Assembly (NCBI GenBank): GCA_034440615.1
Contig: JAOTOM010004133.1
Location: forward strand, 115,001 to 179,000
Direction of reading: 5' to 3'
DNA: 64,000 nt
Source: Ashinkailepas kermadecensis
Taxonomy: Eukaryota; Arthropoda; Thecostraca; Neolepadidae
Part shown: positions 10,801 through 22,800 of the stretch, one piece after another
Numbering within the stretch: the stretch's first letter is position 1
Layout: the number at the start of each line of letters is the position of its first letter
Position numbers and translations under genes: made by a program
Notes under the pieces: generated by a model
Told to the model about the DNA's origin: nothing
Databases searched by the model: none
Seen by the model: the letters and a program-made list of their open reading frames with translations, nothing else

Positions 10801-13800
10801 TAACAGCTGCTTTGTCACGAAGGAAGAGGTGGAGGTCACTGCGAGCCTCGCAGGTCGCTTTACGAAAGCTCTCGCCGTCAAGGGAACAAAAAAAAATTAC
10901 AACTTCTCGCCTGCTGATGTTACGACTGCTTTGGTACATGTATTGTCGAACGGCGAGGGACGTGCCTTGAAAGTGTCACGATATGTGGACAAAGACAAGC
11001 TAGACACGAGACAGAAACAATTGGTGCACATACGAAACATGGTTTGTTACCGCAGCTACTTGCAGATTTGTGTGTTGATCTGTCTTTGGGCATATAACAA
11101 AAACGTTGGATCGTTTCCATGTCCTCAAATATGCAAACGGTATTTCGATGCACTTCTGACGTGGCATGATTGTGACGTGATGTACCTCCTTATTTCTCAG
11201 TTGGGTACATCTTTGTTCTAAACATACAATGATTGTGTGACCATGGTGTGTATACATTGCCCTCATGAATACCTACGGATCGTGTTTTCTGTGAGAATAC
11301 AAGCATTAACAGACGTCAGGAAGTGTTCCCGGCGAACTAAATTCAGACGCATTTACTCAGCGAAATAGCTGGATATAACAAAACACAGGCTACTGGTGCC
11401 GACCACAGTCCAGTTGAGGCCAATGGCTACTTCTGACGTAAGTAGGCGCCTTTTATATCTTATATAGATAACTGGATATTGGAGGTAAATAAGTACATTA
11501 GAAGATATAAATCCACACAATGCCAGAGAACACGTTGCTACGTGTTATCAAACCGCATCTCGATTTTGGACGGAGGGACAGCCGAGTTAGTAGCTCAATC
11601 TTCGAAAGACTTCAACTGTGGTAAAGTCTGCGCTCTCCAAATCAGGATTTATAGAGAGAAAAAAACGCCTGTTTTGTATTTGCTTTATATCAAGCCTAAA
11701 CATGGTCCCTCCATTCTGCCCATTCAAAACAAAACAAAGATTTCACGGGCATCGAGGTCACCGCAGGTCATATAACCTAAGGTCATGGGGCAACTCTTGT
11801 ATTATAAAGTCATAAAGTCATAAAGCATTAAGGCTTAATAAGAGCCACAGGGGCCCATCTGGGTTAAGCCTATCTAGAAAAGGTACTAGAATGTACATAC
11901 TCCCACCCCAATCAATCCCTTATCCCAAGTTCCTAGGAAGCTATATATCCCAGCCCATCTAACACCACTCACTTGCTACCGCCTAACACCCTCAATAATC
12001 ACAAGCTCCTCCCATCACACCCATCGTGCCACCATAGACAACCTCATCAGCATCACATCCCGAAGGAAGGTGCCGAATCCACTGCTAGGCACATCCCACA
12101 GAAATTCATAAAGCGTTCAGACTTAATAAGAGACTCACTTGCTATTGCATAATACACTCAACAATTACAAACTCCTCCCATCATACCTATTGTGCTACCA
12201 TAGACAATCTCATCAGTATCACATCCCGAAGGAAGGTGCTGAATCCACTGCTAGGTACACCCTATATAAAGTTATAAAGCATTTAGACTTAATAAGAGAC
12301 TCACTTGCTATTTCATAACACAGTCAACAATTACAAACTCCTCCCAACTCCCACTCCTCCCTGTCGATCAACCTTCCCTGGAATACAGAAAAACAATCCC
12401 CCTATTCTTATAATGATTGTCTATGCCGTTTTTAAAGATGTTCAGTGTGTTGCTACTGACAATGGTTCCTGGCAGCTGGTTCCAGTGTTCTACTACCCTG
12501 TTGGTGAAGAAAGACTGTCTTAACCTTGTCCTGCTGTGATTAACTTTAATTTTGAATTGATGACCTCTAATTGCATCATTTCTGTTAAATTCAAACATTT
12601 CCCTGAGATATCCCTGTTCCTGACCATGAACAAATTTAAAAACCTCGATGAGATCTCCTCTCAGCCTTCTATATCTAAGTGAAAACATGTTCAATTTCTT
12701 CAGTCTTTCCTCATATTCCAGGTTGCCTATACCATTAACCATTTTTGTTGCCCTCTTTTGTACTCTCTCTAAAAGCCAACAATCTTTCTCATAACTAGGG
12801 GACCAAGCTTGGACACAGTATTCCAAATGTGGCCTGACATATGCACAGTAAAGCTTCCTGATGACCTCCTCACTTTTGTATGACACATTCCTCTGTATTG
12901 CCCCAAGCATTCTTAGTGCCTTCTTCCTGGCTTCTGTGGTCTGTTCTGATGCCCCCAATTTTGTGTTCAAAATAACACCTAAGTCCTTCTCCTGCTGAGT
13001 CACAGATAGTACTTGGCCACCCATCAAGTATGGAGCCTTCATATGCTGCCTACCTACATGCATGACTTTGCACTTATCAAAATTAAACTTCATTTGCCAT
13101 TTTTCGGACCACTTCACTAGCTCGTCTAAGTCTTTCTGCAGCAAAACCTGCTCATTTTGCCCTGTTATTGCCCTAAAGATCTTCAAATCATCCGCAAATT
13201 TCAAAACCTTACTGCTTAGGCCACATTCAATGCTATTCACATATATAATGAACAATAGTGGCCCCAGTACCGACCCCTGGGGGACTCCACTAAGAACATT
13301 TTGCCATGATGACTTTGTACCATTTAGCATCACTCTCTGCTGTCTATCTGAAAGCCACAACTCTATCCATTTTAGGATGCTACCTGCAATACCATGGACC
13401 TGAAGCTGCATCATTAACCGTTTATGGGGTACCTTGTCAAAGGCCTTACTAAAGTCAAGATATGCTACATCAACCTGATTTCCCTGATCAAATTGTTCTG
13501 TAGCAAAATTCAAAAAGTCCAAGAGATTTGTGAGGCACGATCGCCCTTTTCTAAACCCATGTTGAGTATCTTGAATCAATTTGCTTCCTTCCAGAAAACT
13601 AACTATTCTATCCTTGATAATTGATTCGAGTACCTTGCAGACTAGGGATGTGAGGCTTACTGGCCTATAGTTTTCAACTTTCCCTCTTTCTCCTTTCTTG
13701 AAAATAGGAACTACATTTGCCCTTTTCCAATCTGTTGGAATTTCATGTTGCGAAACTGATCTACAAAATATTATGCTAAGTGGAATTGCCACTTCCTTTT

Positions 13801-16800
13801 CAGCTTCCCGCAATACCCTAGCATAAATTCCATCGGGTCCTGCTGCCTTGTTTGTCTTTATTTTTCTGATATAATTGAAAACAATATCACTATCAATGAA
13901 ATCAACATCGTGTATCTGATCACCTGTCACTGAACTGTGGTTCACGGTTGGCAGATTAGTCACATCCTCCACTGTAAACACTGATTTAAACTGCTTGCTC
14001 AGCTCCTCAACCATCTCACTATCCTCACTCAATATAGTCCCATTTACATCCAGTGGACCAATTGTGCTTGAAACTTTACTTAGCTTGTAGAAACTAAAGA
14101 ACTTTTTACTGTCCCCATTACAGTTCCTAGCCAAATCCAATTCTTTTGCTCGCTTTGCTGCTCTGATTTTCTGCTTCACAGCGTCTCTAGATTTTTGATA
14201 CGACCTTAGATTTACGATATTTGAAGCCTCCTTAAATACTCTAAATGCACCTTTCTTAGCCTTAATTGCTTTCATCACATCTGGTGTAAGCCATGCTGGC
14301 TTTCCTACCCTTCTTTTGCGCCTTTGCTTTTGGGGGACATGTCTAATCTGAATTTCCCTCAAGTAGGATTTGAACTTTTCCCACATTTCACAGGCATTTA
14401 AATCAAAGAATTCTTCTTCCCATTTTATGGCACTTAAAGCCTCTCTCATGCAGGCAAAGTCTGCCCTGTTAAAATTTGGAATCTTTGCCAAATTATCCTT
14501 GATTGTCCCTGATACCTGTGCCTTGAATCTCACTATGTTATGGTCACTTCTTCCCAGAGTTTCTCCTACAGTCAAGTCTTGAACTAAATCACTTAAATCT
14601 GAGAAGACAAGGTCCAAGAATGAGCCCTGCCTGGTTGGTTCCATTACAAACTGGTGTAAGAACAAGTCCTCTTCAAGGCATTTCCTAAACAGTTTACATG
14701 ATGGGGAGCCAACACCAACATTTTCATATCCTTTTAGATTAAAGTCACCAAGAATAAGGCATTTCCTCTGAAAGTTTCTACTGATTTCCTCACAAATCAC
14801 CTTATCAAGCTCCAGTTGCTGAGAATGTGGCAAGGTTCCTGATCGATACAAAGCTCCTATCCTCAGTTTATTGTTGTTGCCTTTTCCCACAGCAACATCA
14901 AGCCAAATGGACTCCACAGACACATTTTTCACCCCATCTACTACTTTTTGGGAACTGTATAAGCTATTCACATAGAGCATTACACCACCCCCTTTCACTG
15001 CTGGACCCCTATTGCATGAAAACATATTGTATCCCTGGATCTCATAGTCCTGCAAGTTATCCCCAAAATATCCCTCACTGACCCATGCCTCAGTAATGCA
15101 AACAAAATCTGGTTTCTCCTCAGCAACATAACACTTGAACTCATCAAATTTGGATCGAATGCTCTGAGCATTAAGCATCATACACTTAACAAAAGTTCCA
15201 AGACCATCTTTGGCTTTTTTATGTTGAGTAGCTCTATCATCTCTGGATGAGCCACCACTCTGCCCCCTTGATCTACTGCTACCCCTATTTGCTGACTGTG
15301 AGGTTCTATTGCCTATGCTGTCACTATTGACATATCCCTGAGATGGCAATGCCAATTCTTCCCTCCCCACCCCATTATCTAGTTTCCCTGAAGGACATGT
15401 TCGTATACTTTGCCTAACACTTGCACCCCTTCTCAGAGAAGTGCAAGCCATCCCTCTGATAGAGGTCAGATGAGCCATAAAACCTGCACCACTTGTCAAC
15501 AAAAGTCAAACCTAACTCATTGCAAAGCCTACCTACCCTGGCATTGGCTGCCAGTGCCCTAGAGCTCCACTCAGGGGAGACTCCAGCCCTAGGCAGAATA
15601 GCTGTCACAATAACTCTGCTATTGCTTTGCTTCAGGGTGGCCAGAAGGGCCCTGTAGTCCTGCATCAGCTCCTCACTCCTAGCAGGACCTATGTTGTTCA
15701 CTCCTACCTGCACTATAACTGTACTGAACTGGTTTTCGCTGGTGGCCTGTGCGACCACTTGGACCAGGTCTCTAACTTTGGCACCAGGCCTGGTGATGCA
15801 CCTCCTACCTTTCCGACCTTTACAGAATACCCTATCCAAATGCCGCACACGAGAGTCTCCTACGACTAGCACTTTCTCCTTGCTGCTATCACTATCACTA
15901 TCACTATCCTGGGGGCAGTCCTCCAATGCCTGGAACCTGTTGGATGTTGTTACTACTCCTGTCTGTTGAGCTGCTTCGCTAGGTTTTTCCCACTCCTACC
16001 ACCTACCACCTGCCACTCACTGCCCCCTTGCTTAGGCTCACGCCTCCAAATCCTCCACCCCTTGACTTTAAACCACTGCCCCTCCTGTGAGCTACTAGAA
16101 ATATTCTGTTCACTAGGAACACTTATCTCTTCAGATCTCCCTGCCACCTCCACAGCAGGGGAAGCTACAGTTACCTGGTGGCCTGTGACCACCTGGGCAT
16201 AGGATGCCCCTGCTACAGACTGCCCCTTACGTTCTGGCCTGCCCTTTGAAGCAAGGGAAGCTTTGAGCTTGGAAAGCTCTGCCTTAAGGGCCCTAACCTC
16301 ATCCTCTAGTGCCTGCATCCTGGTGTTAACCATCCTAAAGGCTGCAGCTTATTCTAGATTGAAATTGACAAATACCTTGCTCCAAAATTATTTACCAAAT
16401 AACAGAGCAGAGCAAAATAACCGACAAAGTTTAGATATATGCTAGTTCCTAACTATGTAGCACTTACAAGGTAATCACTGTGCAGAAAGTTGACATTGGT
16501 TTTAAAGAAAGAAGAAATCACTCGCTGAATAACTGCCAAAAATTATATAAGTAGCTGAAAGCACTGACACACTAGACAAAGACAGACAGAATGGACAAAA
16601 TGGCGCTGGGCAGCGTCTCTAGATATAAATATTATAATCAGCTTGCCAAAAAAGAAACTTATGAGATAAAGCTATGCAAATATATGCACAGAAGTAATTG
16701 CTAAATACCTATCCACAGTTAAGCCTGGTATACTGGTAACGACTTATCTAGAAAAGCAGGAGCTCCACAGCGATGTGTTTCCACCTTGACAACTGGCGGC

Positions 16801-19800
16801 AAACTGAATTCATCAGTTTGCCATCTGAATTCATCATTATTCATCACATATTAGAAGTATTATCAGAATTAGACTTCTTGAATCTTTATTTATATGTTTG
16901 ACTGTTAATTCACTTAGTGAATTAACTGCCGAACAGGCCGCCGTACATAACCTTGCAGGGTGACCTTCCAGAAATGGCCAAGGCTATAACTTCTGAATCG
17001 TTGACCTGATCGAAGTAAAATTTGCACAGGGGATTCAGGGCATAACCCTATATACTCATTTACTATTACATTCACTATATACTATTAACCCTATACACCA
17101 ATTTTGCTCAAAATCTGAGACATGAGGGTGCCGGGCCATGGTCGATCTGTCGTGGAATGTCCCTATAGTAATCAGACTTAACACGCGCACTGGAGGGGGG
17201 CGAAATCCGCCAACCCCTCCGGTTTTTCGTACATAACTCCCGATTGTACTGTTTCGATATACGTCATTTATTGAGTATCGGCGTAGAAATGTCCGGCACG
17301 TCGTTTAAAGCAAGAAAAACAGAAATCAGCCCAACATTTTTCGAGTTAGAAGCCGTTGAAGTCAAAACATTTCGTAGCGCCAGACCACAAAAAAATCGGC
17401 GCTGATGTGCTTCCCGTATATCGATAAAAGGGAAGTGTTCTTGGAAACACTAGCGGTTACCGAGGTCAAGTTCATGACAGGTTAATGGAACCAAGCTTGG
17501 TCAACTGGAATGTTGTCATAAATGCAAATGACTGTCATGCGATTGATGTCATTTTGCATGTTACTCCCTACACATCCTGAAAACTACTGTTTGTCATTGT
17601 GTACATAAGCGTTTCCATACTTCATTCATGTACTTCACTCCTTTCTTCGCGAAGCCGATTGCGCCGAGCCGCCCGACGGAGCAGTCTGGCGGGTGGCTCG
17701 GTTCCGGTAGCTGGAACAGGTAACCGACCTGAAGTGCTGCTATATAGGTGACCTGAGGTCAAATGCCGGGTCTAGCATCTGTATTGGATCATTAGTCATG
17801 TCCAAACCATCATTGATGCCCATTTTAGAGCATTTAAACACAATCACAGCGATCCATAACAATGACAAGCCAAGCGACGCAAAACAAGCAAATTGTGGCA
17901 TATGTGACCTCATTTGACCTTGAATATATTGACCTAAGGTCATGAAATTTGCACACAAGAGTTCACTACCGTACCCATCCACCTTGAGAACTTCGTTACT
18001 CCAGCTTTAATAGGAGCCGAGATCTTAGAGGGGCGGAATCCCCCCCCCCCCTCCAGTGTGCGTAATTTTCAGAGGCATAACCCCCCAGGGCGCGTGTTAA
18101 TCTGACGCTTTTTACCTCAGCTGAATATAATCATGTATACTTGATGCTGGCCCTCCTAAACTGAATTGACTATAGTCACGTGACTTAATCTGACGTTCCT
18201 GGCCACAGCTGACTATAACCATGTGCACTTGACTGACTGGACCATGTTTACGTGGCAATGCTGCTTGTAAAACAATTTTTTTTCACTGGCTAGTACTATT
18301 CACAATTGTCTATTGTCAATTGTCAGCATTGGCAACAACTATCTGTAGATGCGCTCGAAAGCCCTAATAACTAACTGACAACAACTATCGATACAATGTC
18401 TGTACAATCTGTACAATGACTGTACGACGACTCTCTGTACAATGAACTATCTTTATGCAAACTATTGCCAAAATATTTAGCTGAAGGTTGCGCAGGTTCA
18501 CCGCAAAACACTTTTACACCTTCTAGTAACCATTCGTTTATGCTGCAACTACGAGTGTCTGAGACTGATGCGGTTTTGCATTCTATATTTGTTATCAACC
18601 AGAATGTTCAAAAAGAGGTGTGTGGGTTGCTGTGCATTGGCTGCATGGTCCACCCGCATCAACATCGATCTACTCCCACCGTGTGAGCTGACGTGACGGT
18701 TGGCAGCAGGTATGACCTACCGCGTGGTGCACATCAACACGACGTCGGGCGGCAGCGGCGAGGTGGTACACCAGAGGTCGGCCGGCGACGGCAGCCCGCA
18801 GGCGGCGCTGCTGGCCCAGACGGCCGGCGCCGCACACAACACCGACGACCAAATGGCTTACATCCCCTCCGGCTCGGCCAGCGATGGGCTGGCCACGCTC
18901 AGCGCCACCGGCACAGGTCAGAGCGGCGGGCTGGCCACGCTCAGCGCCACCGGCACAGGTCAGAGCGGCGGGCTGGCCACGCTCAGCGCCACCGGCACAG
19001 GTCAGAGCGGCGGGCTGGCCACGCTCAGCGCCACCGGCACAGGTCAGAGCGGCGGCGGGCTGCCCGCCACCCAAGTCGAGCGGGGGCTGGCCACGCTCAG
19101 CGCCACCGACACAGGTCAGAGCGGCGGGCTGGCCACGCTCAGCGCCACCGACACAGGTCAGAGGGGCGGGCTGGCCACGCTCAGCGCCACCGGCCCAGCG
19201 CCACCGGCCCAGGTCAGAGGGGCGGGCTGGCCACGCTCAGCGCCACCGGCACAGGTCAGAGGGGCGGGCTGGCCACGCCAGCTGACGCCAGCCGGCCCAG
19301 GTCAGAGCGGCGGGCGGCCCCCCAGGACCGGCACAGGTCAGAGCGGCGGGCTGGCCACGCTCAGCGCCACCGGCACAGGTCAGAGGGGGCTGGCCACGCC
19401 AGCGCACCGGCCCAGGTCAGAGCGGCGGGCTGGCCACGCTCAGCGCCACCGGCACAGGTCAGAGCGGCGGGCTGGCCACGCTCAGGCCAGGCACAGGTAG
19501 AGGGGGTGCCACCGGCACAGGGTCAGAGCGGCGGGCTGGCCACGCTCAGCGCCACCGGCACAGGTCAGAGCGGCGGGCTGGCCACGCTCAGCGCCACCGG
19601 CACAGGTCAGAGGGGCGGCTGGCCACGCTCAGCGCCACCGGCACAGGTCAGAGCGGCGGGCTGGCCACGCTCAGCGCCACCGGCACAGGTCAGAGCGGCG
19701 GGCCGACCACGCCAGCTGACGCCAGCCGGCCCATCTACAGTCGGCGGCCAACAGGCAGATCTGAGTGCCCTCGCGAGCCATTCGGTTCGGATCGTTATCC

Positions 19801-22800
19801 AGTGCGGAATTATTCGTGAAATAGGGTGGAATATACCACTTCCTGAACACTGAATATAATTATCGACCCTTTCCAAGAATTATCGACATCGTGCTTCTTC
19901 ATGACTTTATTATGTATTCATGTATCATTTCCTACAGTATCTTGTTTTATGGGCATCACGCTTGTGTTCGCCATTACCGATCATGGTACGCGCACTTCTC
20001 GTAGCATAATTCCAGGTAAGAGGATTGCCTATGACTTGGTCTGCTGTACATTATTTCATAAACATTGTTATCGTTATTGTTAATATAGGTATCCCTCAAT
20101 TAGGTATCTCAAAACGAAGGGAAAATGTGCACGTATAAGTACACAATTGAAACAATTGAGTTCCAAGGACTTAAAAGATATGTTAAGCAACACCGTGGCC
20201 AATTTCGACATCCCACAGTACTCCTTCGACATCTCGCACCTAACGAAAAGACGTTATCTTTACGCTGTGACGTTCTCTCGCACACGTTAGCATACCTGCG
20301 TGCTTCTAGCGTTGGAAATGCCTGTTCTCTTCGTGTCGGGCACCATTCCACATGCCGCATTAACTTGGGCGGCACGTAGCACACATTCGGGCAAGCACTG
20401 CCCGGGGTGAAGAAATAGTGACTCACTTCAGACTGATCAGCAAGTCAGTATATGTGGGTGAAGAACGACGCAATTGGGCGCACCACTCATGACACCAAAT
20501 TTCCTATCATTTAAAATTGTCCACGTTCGAGAAAAAAACTGAAATGCGAACACGATGATGCGCACGTGAAAATGAGACGGCTTTGCGCTCGGGACTGCAC
20601 GAAGAACTGAAAACGAACTCGAAACGTCGGTGCGCTCATAACAAGAAAGTGAACATGCGTCAGCTGCTGCCGTCTGGTGTCGGGGCCCGACTCGGCACTG
20701 GACCCTTCTCACGGTGTAGAGACGGCGTGGGGTGCGCCGCCAGTCTGAGTTGGTGCCGCCACGCTCAGGCTTGACGCTTACGTTGATTGGCCTCCTTCCC
20801 GATCTTGGGATTTGGCGGTTCCTCTGATCGTTAAATCCGGGGAGGGCCAAGTGGTTAAGGTGTTGATCTCTAGGTAATAAAGGTCCCGGGTTCACTACTC
20901 GCACTGCTCGGGACATTTCCCAATTCCGCGGCCCACCGGCGAACCAGTGTGGGCGGCGCCATAAGCCGTGAATGTGCATAAAGTGCATCGTGAATCACCC
21001 AAGAAACAATAATAATAACGATCGTTAAATCTCAAACAGTTGGCTGGCGTTTCAAATGCAAGGTTTAGAAAAGAAATTGTATGGGCCAGAAAAGAGGATC
21101 ATTTTTTCCTGTTTGGCATCGGAAAATCTTACTTTTATTTTCCAGTGAGTTCCTGGTATTTGTATCCGAAACCAGTGAAAGTGCAGTCATTTCAAACAGC
21201 ACCTGTCGGCAGGGGGAGTAGATCATTTCTTGGAAAGGATGGTACTCTAGATGGCAGAATATCCAGGAAATAGCAGTTTTTCCAGACCTGCTCAATAGTT
21301 CCCAGAAAGTCTTAGGCAGAACCTGCTTTTGGGATGCTTCCCGGTGTCTAGAAGCCCTTGTCTCAACTTCGAGAAGAGGGTGCCATTCTTATTTTAGCTC
21401 GGGCTGGGGTTCGTTTCTCCATAGGAATGGATTGTGCTGTTTGCGGACGGGGTAGCACAAGTTTTCATCTCCCTGAGTTGCCGTGACATGTTTGTTAGTG
21501 TGTGAGCCAGCTCCATTCGAGACCCGGACCCCGGCATTTCTGGTGTACTAGCTACTCGCTGGTACTAACTGGTCTGGATATCGAAGTGGTGCAGTATTGC
21601 CTCGTGCGCTGTCTGCGGTCAAACTGACCTCTCCAGTGTCGACAGGCTACCCTGAACTCCCTGGCTAGATCGTGAGGAGCCCGGGTTGTCCCTCACAAAT
21701 CACTCGAGGCCTTTCCACCAGCCACCAGGAGCCGTGATCGTCCCTGGTGGGCCATCCCCAGCCATCCGCTGACAACCAGGAACCGTGATCGTCTTTGGTG
21801 GGCCATGCCCAGCCGCCATGATCGCCCTTGGTGGGCCATCCCCAGCCGTTCACTAGCCACCAGGAGCCATGGTCGTCCTTGGTGGGCCATCCACAGCTGT
21901 CCACTAGCCACCAGGAGCCATGATCGTCCTTGGTGAGCCATCCCCTGCTGTCCACTAGTCACCAGGAGCCATGATCGTCCTTGGTGAGCCGTCCCCAGCC
22001 GTTCACTAGACACCAGGAGCCATGATCGTCCTTGGTGAGCCATCCCCAGCCGCCATGATCGCCCTTGGTGAGCCATCCCCAGCCCTCCACTATCCACCAG
22101 GAGCCATGATCGTCCCTGGCGGGCCATCGCCAGCCGTGACGTGGCCTTGTGTCCACAGGCGGCTTCTATGTGATCAGCAGTCCCCAGGAGGTGGGTCTGC
22201 CGAGCGGCGCGACGCGCGTGGCCGGCCGCTGCGAGGTACACCGGGACGACAGGCGGCGCGCCACACACAACGAGGTGGAGCGCCGCCGGCGGGACAAGAT
22301 CAACAGCTGGATCACCAAACTGGGCAAGCTGCTGCCAGAGACTGGCGACCCGGGCAAACAGAACCAGGTGGGTGGTGCCGTTGGATTGAGCAGACGGGGA
22401 CGGGGTAGTCCGGCCGAGGAGAACCGGCTGGGGTGTCAGACGGTGTTGTCTAGAGGCAAGTGGATGAGGTGCAGTAGAACGCATGGTGGATGGTAATGGA
22501 AGCAGTGCAAGATTGAGGCACACCATACACAGTGGTGAATGGGAAGGTGATTAAAATATAACCAGCTGAAACTTGGTTGTCACTGGGTAGGCCCCATGTG
22601 ACCAATGACGTCTATTGGCCTTAAAGCCGAAGTAACTAACCGAAAGCGTTTGCCTGCGAGATGGCGGGGAAGTTAGTCATTTGAAAAGTTTGAATGTAGA
22701 GCTGGGTGTGTGATTGGATTTCCTGAATCTTGGACATCCAAAACCGGCATTAAAAAGCGTCTCGTATTAAATCAGCCTCGTGATCGGGTTTCAAGAAAAC

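Larger units (their letters stand above)
11805..16850 (-). mobile_element. Near-complete CR1-clade LINE, nested in repeat R1
   Basis: On the - strand the order is 5' region (about 16850-16340), ORF1 with coiled coil and SGNH/GDSL-type esterase domain (16333-15414), ORF2 with endonuclease and reverse transcriptase (15502-12368), and a 3' region with three degenerate tandem copies of about 150-175 bp (about 12350-11830). It ends in an 8-bp microsatellite (CTTTATGA repeats, 11805-11825). An octamer tail is characteristic of CR1. Repeat R1 sequence flanks both sides, so it is inserted in an older repeat. ORF2 is open over 1044 codons, so it is the youngest large element here, but ORF1 is frameshifted. 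The exact 5' boundary is uncertain. Confidence 0.88.

Noticed and set aside
10829..11221. 130-codon open frame as a gene
   Set aside because: No recognised motif, and a similar-length antisense frame exists; not supported.
20838..20900. tRNA-Ser/Leu gene
   Set aside because: Only the A- and B-box regions match; it is the head of a SINE with a 12-bp duplication.
20437..20988. 183-codon - strand open frame as a gene
   Set aside because: It overlaps the SINE at 20838-21019 and shows no family features.
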